In this document: in pieces, positions 36,401 through 43,285 of the stretch
Layout of the letters: each line of letters opens with the position of its first letter
How positions within the stretch are numbered: position 1 is the stretch's first letter
Assembly: GCF_946480305.1 (NCBI RefSeq)
Contig: NZ_CAMLJQ010000037.1
Location: forward strand, 1-43,390
Origin: an uncultured Caldimonas sp.
GTDB taxonomy: Bacteria; Pseudomonadota; Gammaproteobacteria; Burkholderiales; Burkholderiaceae
Length of the DNA stretch: 43,390 nt
Direction: 5' to 3'
The notes under the pieces: generated by a model
Told to the model about the DNA's origin: nothing
What the model saw: the letters and a program-made list of their open reading frames with translations, nothing else
Database searches by the model: none
Translations under genes and position numbers: made by a program

Positions 36401-38225
36401 GCGCGGCATCGCGGTCAGTGCGAACTCGCAGGAGGCGTACGTCACGCGCTTCAAGTCGGCGATGACGGGCGGGCAGCTGCACAAGGTGAACCTGACCACG
36501 CTGACCAGTGCCGCCACGGTCGCGCTGCGCGTGGACACCACCACGGTGGACGACGAGAGCCGTTCCCGCGGCGTGCCCAACTACCTGCATCAGGTGGTTA
36601 TCTCGCCCGACGGCCTGCGCGCCGTGCTGCCGTCGAAGAAGGACAACATCGTGCGTGGCCGCTTCCGTGACGGGCAGGACCTGGAGCACGACCGCACGGT
36701 GCGGTCCATCCTGTCGCAGGTGAATCTGCAGAACGCCACCGAGCTGTTCGGCGAGCAGCTGGACTTCGACGACCGCGCGCCGGCACGCGCGGCGGTGTTC
36801 GCGCCCAACGGCGACTACATCTTCGTGGCGCAGATGGAAGGCAACCGCGTCGCGATCGTCGATGCCTACAACCGCGCCATCCGCGGCGAAATCGCCGACG
36901 TGGGGCTGGCGCCGCACGGGCTGTACCTGGATGCGGCTCGCAAGCGCCTGTACACCAACAACTTCCTCGGCCGTTCGATCTCGGTGCACGACGTGAGCGA
37001 GGTGCTCGCCAGCCGCAGCGGCGCCGGCACGCTGGTGCAGACGGTGGGCACCGTGGCGCAGGAGACGCTGACGCCCGCCGCGCTGCGCGGCAAGCAGCTG
37101 TTCTACAACGCGGCCGACCGCCGCATGAGCCGCGACAACTACATGTCGTGCGCGAGCTGCCACGCCGACGGCGGCGACGACGGCATGGTGTGGGACTTCA
37201 CCCAGCGTGGCGAAGGCCTGCGCCGCACCATCGGCTTGCAGGGGCGCCAGGGCATGGGCCACGGCGCCGTGCACTGGAGCGCCAACTTCGACGAGATCCA
37301 GGACTTCGAGAACGACATCCGCGGCGCGTTCGGCGGTACCGGCTTCATGAGCAATGCCGACTTTGCGGCCACCTCCAACCCGCTGGGCACGCCCAAGGCG
37401 GGCCGCAGCGCGGCGCTCGACGACCTGGCCGCGTACCTCACGTCGCTGTCGCGCCATGCACGCAGCCCGGTGCGCAACGCCAACGGCACGCTGACGGCGA
37501 GTGCGCTGCGCGGCAAGCAGGTGTTCGACAGCGCCCAGTGCGCGAGCTGCCACTCGGGCATCACGCTGCGCGACGGGTTGCGCCACGATGTCGGCACGAT
37601 CCAGGCCTCGTCCGGGCGCGGCAACGGCCAGGCGCTGGCGGGCGTGGGCTTCGACACGCCGACGCTGTTCGACACCTGGACCGTTTCGCGCTACTTCCAC
37701 AACGGCCAGGCGGCCACGCTGCAGGACGTGTTCGCGTCCGGCCATGGCAACGTCAGCACGCTGCCCGCGGCCGACCTGACGGCACTGGCCGACTACGTGC
37801 GCTCGCTCGACGCCACCAGTGCGCTGCTGCGGCTGCGCTCCAACCACAGCAACCTGTGCGTCAACATCCGCGGCGCCTCGACGGCCAGCGGCGCCAAGGC
37901 CATCCAGTGGCCCTGCGGCACCGCCAACAACGAGTTGTTCGAGGTGAACAACATCGACGGGCACCTGCAGTTCGTCGCGAAGCACAGCGGGTTGTGCCTG
38001 GCGCAGGCCGACGGCGTGGCCAGCGGCGGGGCGGTGGTGCAGGTGGCGTGCAACTCGGGCACGGCGACGCAGTGGACGCTTACCGGGGCGGTGCTGCGCA
38101 ACCGCGCGTCAGGCGCCTGCCTGGATGTGCCCAACCTGTCGATGCAGCAGGACGTGGAGCTGATCACCTGGACGTGCAACAACGGGAACAACCAGAACTG
38201 GACGCGGAACATCACCGGTCAGTGA
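33468..38225 (+). CDS. Giant multidomain lipoprotein: beta-propellers, LamG, PKD, di-heme cytochrome, ricin lectin
   Basis: A ~1585-residue exported protein with lipobox LSAC (Cys39) followed by a Gly/Ser linker. Domains in order (approximate): LVIVD-type beta-propeller (60-445, GGFLVYDVSNPRSIQLVKRI), SbsA-like Ig domain (445-552), LamG/concanavalin-like domain (555-765, DGAWHHVVLTRD, ADVRVYNRVL), PKD domain (771-841, YSWNFGDGN), YVTN-type propeller (842-1195), a cytochrome-c-peroxidase/MauG-like di-heme part with CASCH at 1228-1232 and 1358-1362 plus YFHNGQAATLQDVF, and a ricin-type beta-trefoil (1455-1585). This suggests an envelope-anchored carbohydrate-binding redox protein. The GTG at 33465 is an equally possible start (AGGAGAC upstream). 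It sits between the aldolase and the GMC oxidoreductase. Confidence 0.88.
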   Translation: MNFRHLFLATDPATGGRSRLRRPARGLLALFAAVALSACGGGGGGGSSESSASTQSASTGNEERARPMAVGSSPVQGPGLGNLTYTQAELFTPVSWIRRDDQGTPATYPGRKAFGLNVGIMHNGYFLTLFAPDSGLGPGGFLVYDVSNPRSIQLVKRIYEPEGRTAEFREAHSIGTSTINGRKWIVIATTKGVEFWDFTDVNNAQQVKKLALPTVNAGDYANVSWQLWWQAPYVYVASANHGVYVIDAHDPANAALANRGAGKPNPVPIGELGGFRVGPIFTMGNQMVLTSMDNSDGFASLDISDPLNPKVLDTVNSHPFYYATCYDGRNLYTSVRGAGGRMSGYNLADRSRFVAEDNRLAIDEQLYCGTQDNYVFQGAQYRIHKVDVSNPAQHVEVGRGGLFAPGSGLEAGSDHGQVAPFGNLVFIGNDHGSGSGFMVHSTARDTTPPAVRQVSPANGAKQQALTSRIGLGLSDSILPESVNDTTFIVRPVGGAALAGFYSVQLGIVNFSPSQPLAPNTTYEVVLPAGGVRDYAGNAIAAEYRTTFTTGSAISIALAHHWSLARTLADPVGQSDGTANGSDAYESIGLNFAQRSGGVPLKDDSVASVLSGTASLSFYMKTTQAGTSAPWTAPGIFGRDQVGGSDDVFWGWIDNTGRINLSVGDANTGNPGTRSTAAVNDGAWHHVVLTRDAASGAQAVYVDGVKTTSTGRTGALGLRNRFQLLGQIQGNADFFKGTLADVRVYNRVLGDSEVAQLRALPIVGDPGLGDGPKLVNGQLVFDPAVLGGSAQYSWNFGDGNRSPFSNQPRVTYTYTAPGHYTATLAVRSADGLESFYVVPVTVIRPVTANAPTHTTNITGDASSVYSVNPDSGTVTAIDAQSLAKRWEVYVGREPRTLAVGPDGRIWVTVQDDDKLVALNAADGTVSATVSLAYGSGPHGVVFTPDRTKGLVTLEHKSTLMSFNPTNGAATGTLVLAGTVRGIAVSANSQEAYVTRFKSAMTGGQLHKVNLTTLTSAATVALRVDTTTVDDESRSRGVPNYLHQVVISPDGLRAVLPSKKDNIVRGRFRDGQDLEHDRTVRSILSQVNLQNATELFGEQLDFDDRAPARAAVFAPNGDYIFVAQMEGNRVAIVDAYNRAIRGEIADVGLAPHGLYLDAARKRLYTNNFLGRSISVHDVSEVLASRSGAGTLVQTVGTVAQETLTPAALRGKQLFYNAADRRMSRDNYMSCASCHADGGDDGMVWDFTQRGEGLRRTIGLQGRQGMGHGAVHWSANFDEIQDFENDIRGAFGGTGFMSNADFAATSNPLGTPKAGRSAALDDLAAYLTSLSRHARSPVRNANGTLTASALRGKQVFDSAQCASCHSGITLRDGLRHDVGTIQASSGRGNGQALAGVGFDTPTLFDTWTVSRYFHNGQAATLQDVFASGHGNVSTLPAADLTALADYVRSLDATSALLRLRSNHSNLCVNIRGASTASGAKAIQWPCGTANNELFEVNNIDGHLQFVAKHSGLCLAQADGVASGGAVVQVACNSGTATQWTLTGAVLRNRASGACLDVPNLSMQQDVELITWTCNNGNNQNWTRNITGQ

Positions 38226-38320
38226 TGGGGGCTACCCCCGAGCGCCTGCGGCGCTCCCCCGTGGGGGGGGGGGGCGCCGCCGGCGGACCGGCGGAGCCGG
38301 CTCCGCGGCGGCCACTCGGC
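38226..38320. repeat. GC-rich nested hairpins with a G12 tract
   Basis: Three small hairpins follow each other (GGGGG-CTA-CCCCC; GAGCGCC-TGC-GGCGCTC at 38240-38256; GGAGCCGGCTCC at 38293-38304). A run of 12 G residues lies at 38263-38274. The block resembles the REP-like GC-rich intergenic elements of Burkholderiales genomes. It may act as a terminator or mRNA stabiliser after the giant lipoprotein gene. No second copy was found in the window. Confidence 0.5.
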
Positions 38321-38384
38321 TGGTCTTGGTTCATGCCGTCAGCGGTGCATGAAGTGCGATGGAGCGACAAGAGGGATAGAGACT

Positions 38385-40100
38385 TTGAGCAACGACACCA
38401 CCTTTGACTACATCGTCGTCGGCGCCGGCACCGCGGGCGCGCTGATGGCGAACCGGCTCACGCAGGACCGGCACCACCGCACGCTGCTGGTCGAGGCCGG
38501 CAGCCGCGACAACCATCCGTGGATCCACATTCCGGTGGGGTATCTGTACTGCATCGGCAACCCGCGCACCGACTGGCTCTACCAGACCGAGCCGGACGCG
38601 GGGCTCAACGGGCGCACGCTGCGCTACCCGCGCGGCAAGACGCTGGGCGGCTGCTCCAGCATCAACGGAATGATCTACATGCGCGGCCAGTCGCGTGACT
38701 ACGACCAGTGGGCGCAGCTGACCGGCGACGACGCGTGGCGGTGGGAGAACGTGCTGCCCGCCTTCAAGCGGCACGAAGACCACTACCTCGGCGGCGACGA
38801 GCTGCACGGCGTGGGCGGCGAATGGCGCGTCGAGAAACAGCGGCTGCGGTGGGACATCCTCGATGCCTTTGCGCTGGCCGCGCAGCAGGCCGGCGTGCCG
38901 GCCAGCGCCGACTTCAACCGCGGCAACAACGAAGGCGTGGGCTACTTCCAGGTCAACCAGCGCGCAGGGTGGCGCTGGAACACGGCCAAGGCCTTCCTGC
39001 GGCCGGCGTGCTACGGGCGCCCCAACTTCACGCTGTGGACGCAATGCCGCGCAATGCAGCTGCTGACCGAGCGTCAGCCCGACGGCCGCCTGCGCTGCAC
39101 CGGCGTGCGTGTGTGGAATGGCCGGCAGATCGTGACCGTGCGCGCCACACGCGAAGTGATCCTGTGCGCCGGCAGCATCGGCTCGCCGCAGCTGCTGCAG
39201 CTGTCCGGCATCGGGTCGGCCGAGCTGCTGCGCCGGTATCAGATTGCGGTCGCCGTCGACCTGCCCGGCGTCGGCGCCAACCTGCAGGACCACCTGCAGA
39301 TCCGCGCGGTCTACAAGATCAAGGGCGCGCCCACGCTCAACGTGCTCGCGTCGTCGATGCTCGGCAAGGCGAAGATCGGCCTCGACTACCTGCTCACGCG
39401 CAGCGGACCGATGAGCATGGCACCGTCGCAGCTGGGCGCCTTCACGCGCAGCTCGGCGCGCTACGCGTGGCCCAACATCCAGTACCACGTCCAGCCCTTG
39501 TCGCTCGATGCGTTCGGCGAGCCGCTGCATGCGTTCCCGGCGTTCACCGCGAGCGTGTGCAACCTCAACCCGACCAGCCGCGGCACGGTGCACATCAGAA
39601 GCCCGCGCTTCGAGGACGCGCCCGCGATCGCGCCCAACTACCTGAGCACCGACGAAGACCGTCAGGTGGCGGCCGACTCGCTGCGCGTGACGCGCCGCAT
39701 CGTCGCGCAGCCTGCGCTGGCCCGCTATGAACCCGAGGAGTGGAAGCCCGGCGCGCAATACCAGAGCGACGAGGATCTGGCACGCCTGGCCGGCGACATC
39801 GCGACCACGATCTTCCACCCGGTCGGCACCACGAAGATGGGCGCCGCCGACGACCCGATGGCCGTGCTCGACTCGCGCCTGCGCGTGCGCGGTGTCGACG
39901 GGCTGCGCGTGGTCGATGCCGGCGCGATGCCCACCATCACCAGCGGCAACACCAACAGCCCGACGCTGATGATGGCCGAGATGGCCGCCGCCTGGGTGCG
40001 TGCGGATGCTGCGCGGCCAGCCGGTGTGCGCGGGGTGCCCGATGCGCCGACGAGGCGTGTCGCGCAGAGGCAGCCGGAGTTGACGCACTTCACGCGGTAG
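38385..40100 (+). CDS. GMC family FAD oxidoreductase
   Basis: A ~571-residue flavoprotein. The FAD fingerprint is YIVVGAGTAGALMANRL. GMC signature 1 is in YPRGKTLGGCSSINGMIYMRG; signature 2 is in GSIGSPQLLQLSGIG. The active-site His and Asn are expected in FHPVGTTKMG and SGNTNSPTLMMAE. It oxidises an alcohol or polyol (choline dehydrogenase/alcohol dehydrogenase branch). No signal peptide is visible, so it is probably cytoplasmic or membrane-associated. The preferred start is a TTG at 38385 with GAGGG 9 nt upstream. An ATG at 38349 would add 12 residues but lacks a ribosome-binding site. It follows the giant lipoprotein gene and precedes the second GntR gene. Confidence 0.87.
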   Translation: MSNDTTFDYIVVGAGTAGALMANRLTQDRHHRTLLVEAGSRDNHPWIHIPVGYLYCIGNPRTDWLYQTEPDAGLNGRTLRYPRGKTLGGCSSINGMIYMRGQSRDYDQWAQLTGDDAWRWENVLPAFKRHEDHYLGGDELHGVGGEWRVEKQRLRWDILDAFALAAQQAGVPASADFNRGNNEGVGYFQVNQRAGWRWNTAKAFLRPACYGRPNFTLWTQCRAMQLLTERQPDGRLRCTGVRVWNGRQIVTVRATREVILCAGSIGSPQLLQLSGIGSAELLRRYQIAVAVDLPGVGANLQDHLQIRAVYKIKGAPTLNVLASSMLGKAKIGLDYLLTRSGPMSMAPSQLGAFTRSSARYAWPNIQYHVQPLSLDAFGEPLHAFPAFTASVCNLNPTSRGTVHIRSPRFEDAPAIAPNYLSTDEDRQVAADSLRVTRRIVAQPALARYEPEEWKPGAQYQSDEDLARLAGDIATTIFHPVGTTKMGAADDPMAVLDSRLRVRGVDGLRVVDAGAMPTITSGNTNSPTLMMAEMAAAWVRADAARPAGVRGVPDAPTRRVAQRQPELTHFTR

Positions 40101-40242
40101 GGAGGCTGCTGGATCCCCGTGGTGTCGCCGCGCGGCGGGCCTCCGGGTGGCCGTGCTCGTACCCGTCGGCACACAAGCGGTAAGGTGCGTGCGCACTTTC
40201 GGTGCATCATTCGCGGCAGATTCGACTCTGCGTCCTGCCGCC

Positions 40243-41013
40243 GTGAAACCATCTTCGCCCGCCGCCCCACCCGCCCCCTCCGTGCTGGACCGCAACGCGG
40301 GCGCGCCGCTGTGGGTGCAGTTCCGCGACGCACTGCGCAGCCAGATCCTGCAAGGCGATTACCCCGTGGGCAGCAAGCTGCCCACCGAGGCCGAGTTCGG
40401 CGAGCAGTTCGGCATCTCGCGCATCGTGGTGCGCGAAGCGCTGGCTGACCTGGTGCGCAGCGGGCTGATCTACAAGATCCGCGGCCAGGGCGCTTTCGTG
40501 TCTCCCCGCAAGCGTGACGAGGATTTCGTCTCGACGGTGCTGGGTTTCTCGGACGAGATGGAACGCAAGGGCTTTGCCGTGCGCACCCAGGTGCTGAGCC
40601 AGGAACTGCGCGCGCCGACCGAGAGCGAAGCGCGCTCGCTCGAACTGCAGGAGCCCGCGATGGTGGTCGCGCTCAGCCGCCTGCGCAGCGTCGACAACGA
40701 AATGCGCCTGCTGGTGGAAACGGTCGTCCCCGCCGACCTGACACCCGGCCTGCACCGTACGCGCCTGGAGAACCGCTCGCTCTACGACCTGATGCGCCGC
40801 CAGTACGGTCTGCGCATCGTGCGCGCCGAACGCTGGATCGACGCTGTGCTGCCTGACGAGCGCGCGCAACAGTTGCTCGGCATCGCCGCCGACGAACCGC
40901 TGCTGCGCATCGAATCGGTCGCGTATGGCGAGAACGGCCGGCCGGTGGAGCACTACCGCGCCTTGCATCGGTGCCAGACGAGCCGGCTGCATGTGAAGAC
41001 GACGACGGCGTGA
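40243..41013 (+). CDS. GntR/HutC-type repressor with UTRA domain (copy 2)
   Basis: A 256-residue regulator closely related to the one at 23608-24375, roughly three-quarters or more identical by eye. A 43-residue stretch covering the helix-turn-helix and wing (from KLPTEAEF to GQGAFVS) is fully identical. The UTRA ligand domain is more divergent (e.g. LELQEPAMVVALSRL versus LELKEGDMVVALRRL). The GTG at 40243 was chosen because it gives the same head length as copy 1; the frame is open from 40147. It closes the ~18.6-kb locus. Both repressors should read the same operator but may respond to different or related ligands. Confidence 0.87.
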   Translation: MKPSSPAAPPAPSVLDRNAGAPLWVQFRDALRSQILQGDYPVGSKLPTEAEFGEQFGISRIVVREALADLVRSGLIYKIRGQGAFVSPRKRDEDFVSTVLGFSDEMERKGFAVRTQVLSQELRAPTESEARSLELQEPAMVVALSRLRSVDNEMRLLVETVVPADLTPGLHRTRLENRSLYDLMRRQYGLRIVRAERWIDAVLPDERAQQLLGIAADEPLLRIESVAYGENGRPVEHYRALHRCQTSRLHVKTTTA

Positions 41014-41079
41014 GCGTCGCCACGGTGATCCCCCGGAGGCGGGATGGATCGACATGCTGCCCGGAGGTAGGCTGGCGCG

Positions 41080-42045
41080 ATGCCAACACAACCGCCCCTG
41101 ATACAGATCGAACCGGCCAAGATGTCCGATTGCGCGGCGATCGCAGCCGTGCACGTCGAAGCATGGCGAGTCGCCTACCAACATCTGCTGCCGGCCGAAT
41201 ACCTTTCCTCGCTGTCGGTGGAGCAGCGAGCGTCGATGTGGCAACAGATTCTGCAAAAGGGAACTCGCGTTCTGGTCGCGCGACGCGACGGTGCCGTCGT
41301 GGGGTTTGTTGCCTTTGGCAGCGCCTCGCACGAAAGCCCGTCGAGCGAATGCCTGGAGATGTGGGCGTTGTATGTGCAGCCGACATGTTGGTCGATGGGA
41401 GTAGGCTGTGCCTTGTGGCTCGCCGCGCTGACCAAGGCGCAGGCGCAGGGCTGCCGCTCGATTGCACTTTGGGTTGCCGAGCACAACGATCGCGCCATCG
41501 CTTTCTACCGCCGTGCAGGGCTTGTTCCCGACTCAGTGGCTCGCAAGCAAACGGCGCTCGGCGACGTCGTGCTCGATGAAGCGCGGTACATCTACCGCGT
41601 CTCCATTCCTCACGATGCCATTCGACTCCGATGCACCACGCCAGACGACAAGGACTTCGTCTTCGCCAGCTACAAGGCCACGCTGCGACCGTATGTCGAG
41701 TGGGCTTGGGGCTGGGAGGAGGCCTTCCAGCTCGCAGGCTTCTGGAAGCATCACCCTTTGGGGCAACTGCAACTCATCGACGTCAATGGCGAGCGCGCAG
41801 GTGCGTTGCATGTCGAAGACCACGCTGACTTGCACTACGTGCGCATGATCTTTCTGCTGCCCGCCTTCCAGCGTCGCGGCGTGGGAGCGCAGTTGCTGCT
41901 GTCCGAACTGACAAGGGCACGCCAGCTGGGGAAGCCCTTGCACCTGAAAGTCATCAAGATCAATCCGGCGAAACGGCTCTATGAGCGGCTGGGTTTCACT
42001 GTCATCGCAGAGGACGAAAGCACGTACCTCATGCGCCTGCAGTGA
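41080..42045 (+). CDS. Tandem-GNAT acetyltransferase
   Basis: A 321-residue protein with two GNAT units. The first (~8-165) has ALYVQPTCWSMGVGCALWLAAL and LWVAEHNDRAIAFYRRAGL. The second (~180-320) has IFLLPAFQRRGVGAQLLLSEL and NPAKRLYERLGFTVIAE. In the first unit the acetyl-CoA loop lacks the usual R/Q-G-x-G pattern (CWSMGVG), so that half may be weak. GGAGG lies ~13 nt before the ATG. Codon use is less GC-rich than in the genes to the left. Substrate unknown. Confidence 0.83.
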   Translation: MPTQPPLIQIEPAKMSDCAAIAAVHVEAWRVAYQHLLPAEYLSSLSVEQRASMWQQILQKGTRVLVARRDGAVVGFVAFGSASHESPSSECLEMWALYVQPTCWSMGVGCALWLAALTKAQAQGCRSIALWVAEHNDRAIAFYRRAGLVPDSVARKQTALGDVVLDEARYIYRVSIPHDAIRLRCTTPDDKDFVFASYKATLRPYVEWAWGWEEAFQLAGFWKHHPLGQLQLIDVNGERAGALHVEDHADLHYVRMIFLLPAFQRRGVGAQLLLSELTRARQLGKPLHLKVIKINPAKRLYERLGFTVIAEDESTYLMRLQ

Positions 42046-42079
42046 GCACGTCGAGCCGTTGCCTACTTCGCGGTTCCAC

Positions 42080-42481
42080 ATGACACCAACTACATCCGCC
42101 AAGTTTTCTCTGATCATTCTCTCGGTCTGCTTCATGGCTGCGTCGGTGCTGCATATGGTCGACATTGCACACGGAGGGTGGTTGCCATACCGGTTCGCGC
42201 CTAACTTCGTCAACATGTTTTGGTCGAGCCTTGCGGTCGTCGACGGACTGGCTGCTGTGCTGTTGTGGACCAAGCGACGCTGGGGGCTTGCATTGGCGCT
42301 TGCCATCATGCTTACGGACGTAACGGTCAACACCTACATGATCTATGGGTTGGAGCTCCCGCTCAGTGTCGTCCCACTTCTGCTTCAGTCGGCATTCCTG
42401 GGATTCGTGTCCGGGTGTGTACTCTTTCTCTGGAGCGACACCTCGGCATCCGGCTATGCCAACGAGCGGGGGGCTGCCTGA
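42080..42481 (+). CDS. Four-TM membrane protein, unknown function
   Basis: A 133-residue protein with four hydrophobic segments (SLIILSVCFMAASVLHMV, MFWSSLAVVDGLAAVLLW, GLALALAIMLTDVTVNTYM, VVPLLLQSAFLGFVSGCVLFLW). The ATG at 42080 lies 34 nt after the GNAT stop. No family was recognised. It is the first of a packed series of small genes with overlapping or abutting ends. Confidence 0.65.
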   Translation: MTPTTSAKFSLIILSVCFMAASVLHMVDIAHGGWLPYRFAPNFVNMFWSSLAVVDGLAAVLLWTKRRWGLALALAIMLTDVTVNTYMIYGLELPLSVVPLLLQSAFLGFVSGCVLFLWSDTSASGYANERGAA

Positions 42482-42482
42482 C

Positions 42483-42842
42483 GTGGGGTCGCTCAAATGT
42501 CGTCAAATTGCTCGCCTTTGGATGCTCGGATTGGCACTTCTTTCTGCCGGGCGCGGGGCGGCGGCGTTCGAGCCGTGCCCACTCGACACACTGCCGTGCG
42601 TGGGCGTTGATCAGGCATTGCTCTACGTTGTCATGCCCAGCGTTGCCTTCGCCCTGGCTGCGGCCGGTTCCATGCGTTGGGTGCGGCGGGTGATGCTGCG
42701 GCGTGGAGCGGTGGCCCTCGTGCTGACCACTTGGGCCCTGTGGCTTGTCTTTGTGTGGGGCATGTTCAACGCGTTTCTGGCGCCATGCTCTTCTACGTGC
42801 TGGTATCGCGGCGCCGCAGAATCAGGGCTCTCGAAGCCATGA
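42483..42842 (+). CDS. Small exported or membrane protein, unknown function
   Basis: A ~119-residue protein with a signal-like N-terminus (LWMLGLALLSAGRGAAA) and two further hydrophobic segments (LLYVVMPSVAFALAAAG, AVALVLTTWALWLVFVW). Four cysteines (CPLDTLPC and CSSTC) probably face the oxidising side. The GTG at 42483 starts 1 nt after the preceding stop; an ATG at 42522 is the alternative. The 3' end overlaps the next gene by 4 nt (ATGA). Confidence 0.55.
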   Translation: MGSLKCRQIARLWMLGLALLSAGRGAAAFEPCPLDTLPCVGVDQALLYVVMPSVAFALAAAGSMRWVRRVMLRRGAVALVLTTWALWLVFVWGMFNAFLAPCSSTCWYRGAAESGLSKP

Positions 42843-43285
42843 TGTTCATGAACCCCCTGCCCGTGGTGTGCGAGCAATGCGGCGCGGCTCAAGCCCATCC
42901 GCCTTCCCGTTTGCTAGCCTTCGAGGTGCGTTGTGTCGACTGCGGCATCACCCTGCGCGATGCGGGCCGACGCATGCATCACGGCATCTCGCAGGCGAAT
43001 GCGATCCACATGCAACTCGTTCTGGCCATCGAACTGGAAGACGCTTTCGGTGTTTCGCTGAACGACCATCACATGCACGAGAACGACACACTCGATACTT
43101 TTCTGGCCGCCATGATCTCGCAACGGCCCGAGCTGACCGATCGGCTGACCGAATTCCGTGCCTATGGCGTTCGCTTCCTGAAAGAATCCGTTCATTCGTC
43201 CAAAGCGCATCGTGTGGAGCAGGATTCGTTCTATGAGCTGTATGCAAGCGAGCTCGACTCCACTGCGCAGAGCCGAGCTTCCTGA
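42839..43285 (+). CDS. Zinc-ribbon plus acyl-carrier-like domain protein, unknown function
   Basis: A 148-residue protein. CEQCG and CVDCG (about residues 11-35) form a four-cysteine zinc ribbon. Residues ~55-100 (LVLAIELEDAFGVSLNDHHMHENDTLDTFLAAM) resemble helices 2-3 of acyl carrier proteins, but no DSL serine for phosphopantetheine is present. The start overlaps the previous stop, and its stop overlaps the next start (TGATG). Function not recognised. Confidence 0.55.
   Translation: MMFMNPLPVVCEQCGAAQAHPPSRLLAFEVRCVDCGITLRDAGRRMHHGISQANAIHMQLVLAIELEDAFGVSLNDHHMHENDTLDTFLAAMISQRPELTDRLTEFRAYGVRFLKESVHSSKAHRVEQDSFYELYASELDSTAQSRAS

Noticed and set aside
31137..37985. A 2282-codon open frame on the minus strand, antisense to the permease, reductase, aldolase and giant lipoprotein genes.
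   Set aside because: It is a shadow of strong third-position GC bias. The translation is rich in Arg, His, Val and Ala with no domain, and the plus-strand genes are unmistakable.
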